Below the pieces are notes generated by a model that was given only the letters and a program-made list of their open reading frames with translations, was not told the DNA's origin and searched no databases. The translations under genes were made by a program, and so were the position numbers. Positions 44,783-53,686 of a stretch of 64,000 bases of DNA are shown here, one piece after another. Positions within the stretch are counted from its first letter, which is position 1; each line of letters starts with the position of its first letter. Source of the stretch: Pseudomonas putida (GTDB lineage Bacteria; Pseudomonadota; Gammaproteobacteria; Pseudomonadales; Pseudomonadaceae). The stretch is from positions 4,135-68,134 of the forward strand of contig NZ_MNAH01000016.1 of NCBI RefSeq assembly GCF_001976065.1. Direction: 5' to 3'.

Positions 44783-45796
44783 TCAGAAGCTGCGCATGCG
44801 CCGGGCTTCATTGCGCTGCAAGGTCATGCTCGGGGATTCGTCGAACAGCTTGCGGTACTCGGCGGAAAAACGCCCCAGGTGGCTGAATCCCCAGCCCATG
44901 GCGATCGCGGAAATATTGCGCGCCGAACCGTGCTCAAGGATCTCCTGGCGTACGCCGTTCAATCGGTATTTCTTCAGGTAGACCATCGGTGACAACGCGA
45001 AGTACTTCTTGAACGCCTCGAACAGCTTGAAGCGCGAAACCCCGGCGGCGAGTTCAATGTCCTCCAGATGCAGGGCCTCGCGAGCATTGTCGTGAATGTA
45101 TTGCCGCGCCCGGATCAGGTAGTGCGGCAACTTCACGCCCAGCACTTCGCGCAGCTCTTCCGAATAGTTGTTCGGCTGAGCGAGGATCAAGCCTTTGATC
45201 AAAGAACTTTCAATGTCCCGGGTGAAGGCGACCTGCTCGTAGAGTTCGCTGCTGCGTTCCAGCTCGGCGATGAAATAGCGCGCCATGCGCCACCAAGACG
45301 CCGACGCGCCGTCGACCGCATCCATCATCGGTTCGAAGCGCAGCGGCTCGTCCAGCGGTCTTTGCAGCAAGCCTTGCAGGGACTCGCTCATGGCAACGCG
45401 GGTGATTACCACCTGGACTTTGCGGCAATCGCCGGAAATCGCCAGCAGCTGGTTTTCATTCGGGGAAATGATCACCCCCTGGTCGCGGTCGGATTTCACC
45501 ACGCTGCCGTTCTTGCTCAGTTCCTGCTCGCCCACCAGGGGCAGGCTCAGGCTGTAACTGCTGAAGTGTTCGGGATCTTCGATATCAATGGTGACATCGG
45601 TGCCGTACTCGATGGTGCCCAGGGTCGTGGCCATCGACTTGAACATGTTGGCGCTGTGATGGAAGCGGATTCGCTCGGGCGTCGTGGTCACGAGTCGATG
45701 CGGCCCGCAAATACCGGACATCCAGTTTCTCGCGGCCTCAAGATCATCGCTGTCGACACGAATGTCGCGACACTGCGGATCGGTTTTGCTGTTCAT
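44783..45796 (-). CDS. antR: AraC-family regulator, probable AntR
   Basis: About 337 residues from the ATG at 45796. An N-terminal AraC/XylS 'ligand-binding domain 14'-type region is followed by two C-terminal helix-turn-helices (about residues 235-330; ALHLEDIELAAGVSRFKLFE and ISAIAMGWGFSHLGRFSAEY). AntR activates the anthranilate dioxygenase operon in Pseudomonas with anthranilate as effector. Divergence from antA across 366 bp fits. An upstream in-frame Met (45874) would add 26 basic residues not seen in the family. Confidence 0.88.
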   Translation of the reverse strand: MNSKTDPQCRDIRVDSDDLEAARNWMSGICGPHRLVTTTPERIRFHHSANMFKSMATTLGTIEYGTDVTIDIEDPEHFSSYSLSLPLVGEQELSKNGSVVKSDRDQGVIISPNENQLLAISGDCRKVQVVITRVAMSESLQGLLQRPLDEPLRFEPMMDAVDGASASWWRMARYFIAELERSSELYEQVAFTRDIESSLIKGLILAQPNNYSEELREVLGVKLPHYLIRARQYIHDNAREALHLEDIELAAGVSRFKLFEAFKKYFALSPMVYLKKYRLNGVRQEILEHGSARNISAIAMGWGFSHLGRFSAEYRKLFDESPSMTLQRNEARRMRSF

Positions 45797-46162
45797 CACG
45801 GTGCACCCACGGGCTATTTTCCAGCGCGCTCTGACGGCGCGTCTCAGGCGTGGAAAAGGCAAGTTCCAAGCCATTGAACGCCGGCGCCAACTAAGTGGAT
45901 AGCAATCCTCGACTATGCGGATAACGCAGCCGGTGAACGCTCTCCAACAGGCACTCGACGTTGCGCAAGACAGTACCTGATTGCTGCAAACAGGGGCAGC
46001 CGTTCATCGTTTGGTGCGCGGTTTGGGTAGTCACTGCCCAGCCAAGTGTTACCCCACAAATTTTATGGACTGCCTTCGCCCACAAACCGGATAGACCCCT
46101 GCCCACCCCACTCCCTCTAATGCGCACACCGATTAGCCCCAATAAAAAACAGGTGCACACCC
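45797..46162. promoter_or_regulatory. Divergent antR-antA control region
   Basis: A 366-bp gap with no supported gene; it must contain the antA promoter and AntR sites. A short TGCG/CGCA inverted repeat occurs near 45915. I could not assign the paired direct-repeat half-sites expected of an XylS/AntR-type activator with confidence. Confidence 0.45.
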
Positions 46163-47554
46163 ATGAGTGGCGAAAAAAACGTCGAGCAGTGGAAAACGTT
46201 TATCCAGGGTTGCCTGGACTTCCGTCCGGTAGAAGGCGTGTTCCGCATCGCCCGGGACATTTTCACCGAGCCGCAGTTGTTCGATCTGGAGATGGAACTG
46301 ATCTTCGAGAAGAACTGGATCTACGCCTGCCATGAAAGCGAGCTGGCCAATAACCACGACTTCGTCACGATGCGTGCCGGCCGCCAGCCGATGATCATTA
46401 CCCGCGACGGCGATGGTCAGCTCAACGCCTTGATCAACGCTTGCCAGCATCGCGGCACCACCCTGACCCGCGTCGGCAAGGGCAACCAGTCGACGTTCAC
46501 CTGCCCGTTCCACGCCTGGTGCTACAAGAGCGACGGGCGCCTGGTGAAGGTCAAGGCGCCTGGCGAGTATCCCGAAGGCTTCGACAAGGCCACCCGTGGC
46601 CTGAAGAAAGCCCGCATCGAGAGCTACAAGGGATTCGTGTTCATCAGCCTCGATGTGCATGCCGACAATAGCCTGGAAGACTTCCTCGGCGACGCCAAGG
46701 TGTTCTTCGACATGATGGTCGCCCAGTCGCCCACCGGTGAGCTGGAAGTGCTGCCCGGCAAGTCGGCCTACACCTACGACGGCAACTGGAAACTGCAGAA
46801 CGAAAACGGCCTCGACGGCTATCACGTCAGCACCGTCCACTATAACTACGTGGCCACGGTGCAGCATCGCCAGCAGGTCAACAGCGAGAACGGCACCGGC
46901 AGTGGCAGCACCCTGGACTACAGCAAGCTCGGGGCGGGCGATGCCAATACCGATGATGGCTGGTTCGCCTTCAACAACGGTCACAGCGTGTTGTTCAGTG
47001 ACATGCCGAACCCGACGGTACGCTCGGGCTACGCCACCATCATGCCGCGCCTGGTCGAAGAACACGGCCAGGAAAAGGCCGAATGGATGATGCATCGCCT
47101 GCGTAACCTGAACATCTACCCGAGCCTGTTTTTCCTCGACCAGATCAGCTCACAACTGCGCATCATCCGCCCGGTGGCCTGGAACAAGACCGAGATCATC
47201 AGCCAGTGCATCGGGGTGAAAAACGAGTCGGACGCTGACCGCGAAAACCGCATTCGCCAGTTCGAGGATTTCTTCAACGTCTCGGGCCTGGGCACACCGG
47301 ACGACCTGGTGGAATTCCGTGAAGCCCAGCGCGGCTTCCAGGCACGCCTGGAGCGCTGGAGCGACATTTCCCGTGGCAGTCATCGCTGGGCCACCGGCGC
47401 CACGCCCAACAGCGAGGCGATCGGCATTGCCCCGGCCATGACCGGCACCGAGTTCACCCACGAAGGGCTCTACGTCAACCAGCACAGCAACTGGCAGAAA
47501 TTCCTGCTCGATGGCCTGGACGCGAAATCCCTGAAACTCCGTGAGGTGCAATGA
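46163..47554 (+). CDS. antA: Anthranilate 1,2-dioxygenase large (alpha) subunit
   Basis: 463 residues, a ring-hydroxylating dioxygenase alpha subunit. Rieske [2Fe-2S] ligands are Cys94-His96 (ACQHRG) and Cys114-His117 (CPFHAWC). The mononuclear iron histidines are His221 and His226 in NENGLDGYHVSTVHYNY. With AntB and the reductase AntC it converts anthranilate to catechol with loss of CO2 and ammonia. The related benzoate dioxygenase is the main alternative. The kynU/kynBA neighbourhood and the divergent AraC regulator favour anthranilate. It overlaps antB by 4 bp. Confidence 0.93.
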   Translation: MSGEKNVEQWKTFIQGCLDFRPVEGVFRIARDIFTEPQLFDLEMELIFEKNWIYACHESELANNHDFVTMRAGRQPMIITRDGDGQLNALINACQHRGTTLTRVGKGNQSTFTCPFHAWCYKSDGRLVKVKAPGEYPEGFDKATRGLKKARIESYKGFVFISLDVHADNSLEDFLGDAKVFFDMMVAQSPTGELEVLPGKSAYTYDGNWKLQNENGLDGYHVSTVHYNYVATVQHRQQVNSENGTGSGSTLDYSKLGAGDANTDDGWFAFNNGHSVLFSDMPNPTVRSGYATIMPRLVEEHGQEKAEWMMHRLRNLNIYPSLFFLDQISSQLRIIRPVAWNKTEIISQCIGVKNESDADRENRIRQFEDFFNVSGLGTPDDLVEFREAQRGFQARLERWSDISRGSHRWATGATPNSEAIGIAPAMTGTEFTHEGLYVNQHSNWQKFLLDGLDAKSLKLREVQ

Positions 47555-48045
47555 TGAATGCGCACTTGCAGTACCAGATCGAACAGTTTTTCTACCGCAA
47601 ATCCGAACTGTGCGACGCCCAGGACTGGGACGCCTACGTCCAGCTGTTCGACGAGCAGAGTGAATTCCACCTGCCGCAATGGGATTCGGAACACGTCTAC
47701 ACCCGCGACCCCAAGCGCGAGATGTCGCTGATCTACTACCCCAACCGTTCAGGCCTGGAAGATCGCGTGTTCCGCCTGCGCACGGGCAAGTCCGCGTCCT
47801 CGACGCCAATGCCGCGCACCTTGCACCTGATCAACAACGTGCGGATCGACGAACTCGAAAACGCTGAACTGGAGGTGCGCCTGAACTGGCACACGCTGTT
47901 CTATCGCCTGGCCACGTCCGAGCAGTTCTATGGCCGCGCGACCTACCGGCTCAAGCCTCACGCCGACAGCTGGCTGATCAGCCGCAAGCATGTGCTGCTG
48001 CTCAACGACACCATCAACTCGGTACTCGACTTCTACCACCTCTGA
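47551..48045 (+). CDS. antB: Anthranilate 1,2-dioxygenase small (beta) subunit
   Basis: 164 residues of the SnoaL-like aromatic-ring-hydroxylating dioxygenase beta family (QIEQFFYRKSELCDAQDWDA, CxxQDW-like core; VRLNWHTLFYRL). It has a structural role in the AntAB hexamer. The start overlaps the antA stop (ATGATGA), so the subunits are translationally coupled. It ends 18 bp before antC. Confidence 0.93.
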   Translation: MMNAHLQYQIEQFFYRKSELCDAQDWDAYVQLFDEQSEFHLPQWDSEHVYTRDPKREMSLIYYPNRSGLEDRVFRLRTGKSASSTPMPRTLHLINNVRIDELENAELEVRLNWHTLFYRLATSEQFYGRATYRLKPHADSWLISRKHVLLLNDTINSVLDFYHL

Positions 48046-48063
48046 GCCCCTGGAGACCGAGGC

Positions 48064-49083
48064 ATGAATCACAAAGTAGCGTTCAGCTTTGCCGACGGCA
48101 AAACCCTGTTCTTTCCCGTACAACCCAACGAAATCCTCCTCGACGCCGCCCTGCGCAACGGCATCAATATTCCCCTGGATTGCCGCGAAGGCGTTTGCGG
48201 CACCTGTCAGGGGCGCTGTGAGTCGGGCGACTACAGCCAGGATTACGTTGACGAGGAAGCGCTTTCCAGCCTGGACCTGCAGCAGCGCAAGATGCTCACC
48301 TGCCAGACGCGGGTGAAGTCCGACGCGGCGTTCTATTTCGACTTCGCCTCCAGCCTGTGCAACGCCGCGGGTCCGGCACAACTGAGCGCGACGGTAACTG
48401 AAGTCAGGCAGGTTTCAGCCAGCACTGCGATCCTGCACCTGGATCTTGGCACGTCGCCCCCACTGGATTTTCTGCCGGGGCAATACGCGCGGTTGTCGAT
48501 TCCCGGGACCGAAAGCAAGCGTTCCTACTCGTTTGCCAATCGGCCGAGTGAACGCAATCAACTGCAATTCCTGATTCGCCTGTTGCCCGACGGCGTCATG
48601 AGCAACTACATCCGTGATCGCTGCCAGGTGGGCGACGACATCATGCTGGAGGCACCGCTGGGCGCCTTCTATCTGCGGCATGTGGCCAAACCGCTGATCC
48701 TGGTAGCGGGCGGTACCGGGCTGTCGGCACTGCTGGGCATGCTCGACGATCTCGCCGAACGCGGTTGCGCGCAGCCGGTGCATCTGTACTACGGCGTGCG
48801 CGACGCTGCCGATCTGTGTGAACGCGCACGAATCGAGGCCTATGCCGAACGTCTTCCAGGGTTTCGCTACACCGAAGTGGTCAGCGACCCTTCGCCCCAG
48901 TGGACGGGCAAGCGCGGCTACATTGCCGAGCATTTCGACATCAGTGAACTGCGCGACGCGCCGGTCGACATGTACGTCTGCGGCCCGCCGCCGATGGTCG
49001 AGTCGATCAAGGACTGGTTGCAGGCCCAGGCGCTGGACAGTGTTCACCTGTATTACGAAAAGTTTACCGAGAGTAATATCTGA
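48064..49083 (+). CDS. antC: Anthranilate 1,2-dioxygenase electron-transfer component (reductase)
   Basis: 339 residues. An N-terminal plant-type [2Fe-2S] ferredoxin domain has Cys40, Cys45, Cys48 and Cys80. The FAD-binding domain contains RSYSFAN (153-159), and the NAD-binding domain GGTGLSALLGML and CGPPPMVE. It carries electrons from NADH to AntA. The domain order (ferredoxin first) is that of BenC/AntC reductases. The gene completes the antABC operon and is followed 43 bp later by an aromatic amino acid permease. Confidence 0.93.
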   Translation: MNHKVAFSFADGKTLFFPVQPNEILLDAALRNGINIPLDCREGVCGTCQGRCESGDYSQDYVDEEALSSLDLQQRKMLTCQTRVKSDAAFYFDFASSLCNAAGPAQLSATVTEVRQVSASTAILHLDLGTSPPLDFLPGQYARLSIPGTESKRSYSFANRPSERNQLQFLIRLLPDGVMSNYIRDRCQVGDDIMLEAPLGAFYLRHVAKPLILVAGGTGLSALLGMLDDLAERGCAQPVHLYYGVRDAADLCERARIEAYAERLPGFRYTEVVSDPSPQWTGKRGYIAEHFDISELRDAPVDMYVCGPPPMVESIKDWLQAQALDSVHLYYEKFTESNI

Positions 49084-49126
49084 TCTTTCAAATCAGGCCT
49101 GACAACAATAACCAGAAGGGATCGAG

Positions 49127-50530
49127 ATGGCGGATGAAATCTTGCAACAGGGAACGCTCAAGCGGGGGTTGAAGAATAGACATATTCAACTCATCGCCTT
49201 GGGCGGGGCTATTGGTACGGGGCTGTTCCTGGGCTCCGCAGGCGTGCTCAAGTCGGCCGGGCCGTCGATGATCCTCGGTTATGCGATTGCCGGGTTCATC
49301 GCCTTCCTGATCATGCGCCAGTTGGGCGAGATGATTGTCGAGGAGCCGGTGGCAGGTTCCTTCAGTCACTTCGCCCACAAGTACTGGAGCGGTTATGCCG
49401 GCTTCCTGTCCGGCTGGAATTACTGGGTGCTTTACGTGCTGGTGGGCATGGCCGAGTTGACGGCCGTGGGCAAGTACGTGCAGTTCTGGTGGCCGGAGAT
49501 TCCGACCTGGGTCAGCGCCGCGGTGTTCTTCGTCCTGGTCAACCTGATCAACACGATGAACGTCAAAGTCTTCGGCGAGATGGAATTCTGGTTTGCGATC
49601 ATCAAGGTCGTGGCAATCATCGGCATGATCGTCCTGGGCTGCTACATGCTGTTCAGCGGCACCGGCGGCCCGCAGGCGTCGGTCAGCAACCTGTGGAGCC
49701 ACGGCGGCTTCTTCCCCAACGGCACCACCGGCTTGCTGATGTCGATGGCGTTCATCATGTTCTCCTTCGGCGGCCTGGAACTGGTCGGCATCACGGCCGC
49801 TGAAGCCAGCGAGCCGCGCAAGGTGATTCCCAAGGCGATCAACCAGGTGGTTTATCGCGTGTTGATCTTCTACGTCGGCGCCCTCACCGTGCTGCTGTCG
49901 CTGTACCCCTGGGATCAACTGCTGCAGACCCTCGGCGCGTCCGGCGATGCCTACAGTGGCAGCCCGTTCGTGCAGATCTTCTCGTTGATCGGCAGCGACA
50001 CCGCCGCGCACATCCTCAACTTCGTGGTGCTCACCGCGGCGCTCTCGGTCTACAACAGCGGCGTCTACTGCAACAGCCGCATGCTCTACGGCCTGGCCGA
50101 ACAGGGCGACGCACCGAAGTCGCTGATGAAACTGAACAAACAGGGCGTGCCCCTGCGGGCGCTGGGCATCTCGGCGCTGATCACCATGCTGTCGGTGCTG
50201 GTCAACTACCTGGCGCCCCATGAAGCGCTGGAGTTGCTGTTCGCACTGGTGGTCGCTTCGTTGATGATCAACTGGACACTGATCAGCCTGACCCACCTGA
50301 AGTTTCGCAAAATCATGGGCCAGCAAGGCATCGTGCCGGGCTTCAAGTCGTTCTGGTTTCCTTTCAGCAACTACCTGTGCCTGGCGTTCATGGCCATGAT
50401 CATCTGCGTGATGTGGATGATTCCGGGCATACGCGCGTCGGTCATCGCCATCCCGGTATGGGTGGCGATCATCTACCTGTTCTACCGGGTGCGCGTGGCG
50501 CGCGATCGCCGCTTGCCAGTCGCTCAATAA
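49127..50530 (+). CDS. Aromatic amino acid permease (AroP/PheP-like)
   Basis: 467 residues with 12 membrane segments. The amino acid/polyamine/organocation family signature is LIALGGAIGTGLFLGSAGVL (near residues 23-42), with EPVAGSFSHFAHKY and SAALSVYNSG-type stretches of the AroP/PheP group. It lies 43 bp after antC on the same strand, so it is probably cotranscribed and supplies tryptophan or another aromatic amino acid for the pathway. Followed by a strong bidirectional terminator. Confidence 0.87.
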   Translation: MADEILQQGTLKRGLKNRHIQLIALGGAIGTGLFLGSAGVLKSAGPSMILGYAIAGFIAFLIMRQLGEMIVEEPVAGSFSHFAHKYWSGYAGFLSGWNYWVLYVLVGMAELTAVGKYVQFWWPEIPTWVSAAVFFVLVNLINTMNVKVFGEMEFWFAIIKVVAIIGMIVLGCYMLFSGTGGPQASVSNLWSHGGFFPNGTTGLLMSMAFIMFSFGGLELVGITAAEASEPRKVIPKAINQVVYRVLIFYVGALTVLLSLYPWDQLLQTLGASGDAYSGSPFVQIFSLIGSDTAAHILNFVVLTAALSVYNSGVYCNSRMLYGLAEQGDAPKSLMKLNKQGVPLRALGISALITMLSVLVNYLAPHEALELLFALVVASLMINWTLISLTHLKFRKIMGQQGIVPGFKSFWFPFSNYLCLAFMAMIICVMWMIPGIRASVIAIPVWVAIIYLFYRVRVARDRRLPVAQ

Positions 50531-50543
50531 TCCAGCGCGCAAC

Positions 50544-50580
50544 AAAAAGCCCCGGTATTCATCGAATGCCGGGGCTTTTT
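50544..50580. terminator. Bidirectional intrinsic terminator between permease and kynA
   Basis: AAAAAGCCCCGGTATTC pairs with GAATGCCGGGGCTTTTT (one G-T pair) around a short loop. A run of A on the left and T on the right gives termination on both strands. Confidence 0.93.
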
Positions 50581-50593
50581 CATGCCTGCCGGA

Positions 50594-51448
50594 TCAAAGG
50601 GTCGAACGCACTCGCCACAATTCCGGGAACAGCACGGTATCGAGCATCTTGCGCAGATAACCCACCCCTTCCGTGCCGCCAGTGCCGGGCTGGAAGCCGA
50701 TGATCCGCTCGACCGTGGTGACATGGCGGAAGCGCCACTGGCGGAACGAGTCTTCGAGATCGATGAATTTCTCGGCCAACTGATAGAGGTCCCAATAACG
50801 CGTCGGATCCTTGTAGACCACGCGCCAGGCGGCTTCGACCGAGGCGTCATGCTGCGTCGGGCCGGTTGGGTCACGCTCGAAACGTTGCGGGTCGATCGTC
50901 AGCCCGGCGTTGGCCATCAGGCGAATCGCTTCGTCATACAGCGAAGGCGTGGCGATGGCTTTTTCCAGTTCCTGCAGCAGCTCCGGCCGATGGGCGTGGG
51001 GGCGCAACAGCGTCGCGCTCTTGTTGCCCAGGATGAACTCGATTTCACGGTACTGAAACGACTGGAAGCCCGACGATTGCCCCAGGAAAGGCCTGATCGA
51101 GTGGTACTCGGTGGGCGTCATGGTGGCCAGCACCGTCCACGCATGCACCAGTTGGTCAAAGATCCGCGAGACCCGCGCCAGCATCTTGAAGGCCGGCGGC
51201 AACTCACCCAAACGAACGTGTTCGCGGGCGGCCTTGAGCTCGTGCAACATCAGCTTCATCCACAGCTCGGAGGTCTGGTGCTGAATGATGAACAGCATCT
51301 CGTTATGGTCTGGCGACAACGGGTGCTGGGCACTGAGGATGCGCCCCAGGTCCAGGTAGTCGCCGTAGCTCATGGAGTCGGAAAAATTCAGCTCGGCGTT
51401 ATGCCATTCATCTGTCTGATTGGCAGGCGAATACGGACATTGGCTCAT
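50594..51448 (-). CDS. kynA: Tryptophan 2,3-dioxygenase
   Basis: 284 residues, the normal bacterial length. Heme dioxygenase that opens the indole ring of tryptophan to N-formylkynurenine. Family stretches are MLFIIQHQTSELWMKLMLHE (heme pocket and substrate site), SIRPFLGQSSGFQSFQYREI, and the C-terminal RHVTTVERIIGFQPGTGGTE with the heme-ligand histidine. The ATG overlaps the kynB stop (ATGA), so kynB and kynA form a coupled pair. Confidence 0.96.
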   Translation of the reverse strand: MSQCPYSPANQTDEWHNAELNFSDSMSYGDYLDLGRILSAQHPLSPDHNEMLFIIQHQTSELWMKLMLHELKAAREHVRLGELPPAFKMLARVSRIFDQLVHAWTVLATMTPTEYHSIRPFLGQSSGFQSFQYREIEFILGNKSATLLRPHAHRPELLQELEKAIATPSLYDEAIRLMANAGLTIDPQRFERDPTGPTQHDASVEAAWRVVYKDPTRYWDLYQLAEKFIDLEDSFRQWRFRHVTTVERIIGFQPGTGGTEGVGYLRKMLDTVLFPELWRVRSTL

Positions 51449-52110
51449 TGACCAGGCTCCTCATGTGGCAGTGAATTCAGTGGACGCAAGATAGCCCTGA
51501 CCGGGCTGGCGTCGAGGTTGGCAAAACGCAGCGGCAGCGCGATCAACTCGTAATCCCCTTCCGGGACGTCATCGAGCACGATGCCTTCGAGAATGGCCAT
51601 GCCGTGGCGCGCCACGGCGTTGTGCGCATCCATGGTCTTGGATTGCTGCGGGTCCAGCGACGGCGTGTCGATACCGATCAGGCGCACGCCGAGACTCGCC
51701 AGCAGGTCGACGGTGTCTTTGCCGACCGCGGTGAATTCGGGGTCCCAGCTAGTCAGCGGCGCCTGTTGATAGGTACGCAGCAGGACGCGTTCGGGCAGGT
51801 TGGCCAGACGACCTTGCAGTTGCCCGGGTTGCACCAGTGTGTCGCTGCCCAGGCAATGCAGGACCCGGCACGGCCCGATATACACATCGAGAGAAACATC
51901 GCCGATGGCCGCACCGTCCTTGCTGTAATGCAGAGGCGCGTCGACATGGGCGCCGGTGTGCGGCGACAGCGTGATGCGTCCGACATTCACCGGGCATTCA
52001 GGCCCCAGCGTCCAGACGCGTTCTTCCTGAAACGGCGTATCTCCCGGCCAGGTCGGTGTTGCGGTACTCAAGGGCGGGCTGATGTCCCACCACGACATTG
52101 TTTTTTTCAT
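51445..52110 (-). CDS. kynB: Kynurenine formamidase (cyclase-like family)
   Basis: 221 residues from the ATG at 52110. Metal-dependent enzyme that hydrolyses N-formylkynurenine to kynurenine. The metal-binding HTGAHVDAPLH motif gives His51, His55, Asp57 and His61. WDISPPLSTATPTWPGD at the N-terminus is typical of KynB. The 48 extra in-frame residues upstream are unrelated to the family and overlap the control region. It is the first gene of kynBA, and KynR is the probable activator. Confidence 0.94.
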   Translation of the reverse strand: MKKTMSWWDISPPLSTATPTWPGDTPFQEERVWTLGPECPVNVGRITLSPHTGAHVDAPLHYSKDGAAIGDVSLDVYIGPCRVLHCLGSDTLVQPGQLQGRLANLPERVLLRTYQQAPLTSWDPEFTAVGKDTVDLLASLGVRLIGIDTPSLDPQQSKTMDAHNAVARHGMAILEGIVLDDVPEGDYELIALPLRFANLDASPVRAILRPLNSLPHEEPGQ

Positions 52111-52385
52111 TGCACAGCTCTCGGCCTTTTCCGAAGTGAATGATACGAGCGATACCTGTGCATGTTCTTGCAAAAACCTTCGAAAAAACCTGGGGCTTTC
52201 GCACAAACTGCCAGATATCGGCGGTTTACCGAGTGGAAATTTCAATGGCGCCACAGCCGTTGGCAGGCGTTGAGCGGGTGAAGGTCACTGCGTTTCTGGA
52301 TACCCCGATGTCGAGCACAGACAACTGATACCGCACCAGGCCCTATAGGGTGCGACTTCAGTTATCCCTCACGCCCGGAGTCATC

Positions 52386-52730
52386 ATGTCCGCACCGATT
52401 ACCGTACTTCGCGACACCCACCCGCTGCCCGTACTCGACGCCTGCAAATGGGAAAAACTCGAAGGCGACCCGCACACCGTCAACCTCAACGCCTACACCA
52501 GCGAAGACGGCAGCAAGATCATGGGCACCTGGATCTGCACGCCGGGCAAGTGGTATGTGGAATACGTGAAGTGGGAATACTGCGATTTCCGCGAAGGTTA
52601 CTGCATCATCACCCCTGAGGGGAAAGAGCCGATCCACCTGCGCGCCGGCGACATTTTCGTCATTGAGCCGGGGATGAAAGGCACGTGGGAAGTGGTGGAA
52701 ACCGTGCGCAAATATTTCGTGTTTGCCTGA
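52386..52730 (+). CDS. Cupin-domain protein (DUF861 type)
   Basis: 114 residues, a single small cupin barrel. WICTPGKWYVEYVKWEYCDF, REGYCIITPEGKEPIHLRAGD and FVIEPGMKGTWEV are the two cupin motifs of the DUF861 (EutQ/ureidoglycolate-like) group. Function unknown. The start at 52386 matches the family; earlier codons are non-coding in look. It diverges from kynBA across 275 bp. That might be chance or might link it to tryptophan catabolism. Confidence 0.8.
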   Translation: MSAPITVLRDTHPLPVLDACKWEKLEGDPHTVNLNAYTSEDGSKIMGTWICTPGKWYVEYVKWEYCDFREGYCIITPEGKEPIHLRAGDIFVIEPGMKGTWEVVETVRKYFVFA

Positions 52731-52740
52731 TGCAAAAAAA

Positions 52741-52769
52741 CCGGGAGATCACGCGATGTGATTTCCCGG
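52741..52769 (-). terminator. Intrinsic terminator of mmsAB
   Basis: CCGGGAGATCAC pairs with GTGATTTCCCGG (one mismatch) and is flanked on the left by seven A residues. This gives a T run after the hairpin on the minus strand, 20 bp after mmsB. Confidence 0.8.
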
Positions 52770-52788
52770 TAAATGTCGATAGGTTCGA

Positions 52789-53676
52789 TTATTGCGGTTT
52801 ACGATAACCGTTGATGATCGCCGAGAAGTCACTGCCCCCTTCCCCACGCAAGCTCATCGCTTGATACAGTTGTTGCGCCACCGCACCCAGCACCACCGGC
52901 TGGTGCGCCTGACGGGCCGCTTCGGTGGCCAGGCCCAGATCCTTGAGCATCAGCTCGGCACCAAAGCCACCGGTATAGCCGCGCGAGGCCGGTGCCGTTT
53001 CGACGATGCCTGGCCATGGGTTGTACATCTCCGAACTCCAGCAACGTCCGGTGGAACTGTTGATGATGCCGGCCAGCACCTTGGTGTCGATGCCCAAGGC
53101 ATCACCCAGCGCCATGGCTTCGCTGACGCCAACCATGGAGATGCCCAGCAGCAGGTTGTTGCAGATCTTGGCAATCTGACCGGTGCCGACTTCACCGCAA
53201 TGGACGATGTTACGGCCCATCTGCGCCAGCACCGGTTGCAGGGTCGCAAACAGTTCCGGGGTCGCGCCGACCATGAACGTCAAGGTCCCCGCCGCAGCGC
53301 CACCGGTGCCACCGGAGACCGGCGCATCGGCCATGGCCACGCCCTGTTTGGCCGCGGCCGCGGCGACATCACGGGCAGTCTGCGGATCGATGGTGCTGCA
53401 ATCCACGGCCGGCACACCCTTGCCGATACCGGCGAGCACACCGTCTTCGCCCAGCCAGACGCTGCGCACATGCACGGCAGCAGGCAGCATGGTGATCACC
53501 AGTTCCGCGCCTTCTGCCGCCTCCCTGGCCGTCGGGCTGATGCTGCCGCCCAGTTGCTCAAGCTCCGCCAGCACGGTTTTGTTCAGGTCGACCAGGCGCA
53601 GTGAATGGCCGGCCTTGATCAGGTTGCGCGCCATCGGCGCGCCCATGTTGCCGAGACCGATAAAAGCGATGTTCAT
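52789..53676 (-). CDS. mmsB: 3-hydroxyisobutyrate dehydrogenase
   Basis: 295 residues of the beta-hydroxyacid dehydrogenase family. N-terminal NAD-binding FIGLGNMGAPMARNL (5-19), substrate motif DAPVSGGTGGAAAGTL and the catalytic-lysine region GEVGTGQIAKICNN are present. It oxidises 3-hydroxyisobutyrate to methylmalonate semialdehyde in valine catabolism. It follows mmsA by 10 bp in one operon. Confidence 0.94.
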   Translation of the reverse strand: MNIAFIGLGNMGAPMARNLIKAGHSLRLVDLNKTVLAELEQLGGSISPTAREAAEGAELVITMLPAAVHVRSVWLGEDGVLAGIGKGVPAVDCSTIDPQTARDVAAAAAKQGVAMADAPVSGGTGGAAAGTLTFMVGATPELFATLQPVLAQMGRNIVHCGEVGTGQIAKICNNLLLGISMVGVSEAMALGDALGIDTKVLAGIINSSTGRCWSSEMYNPWPGIVETAPASRGYTGGFGAELMLKDLGLATEAARQAHQPVVLGAVAQQLYQAMSLRGEGGSDFSAIINGYRKPQ

Positions 53677-53686
53677 GTCCGGCTCC

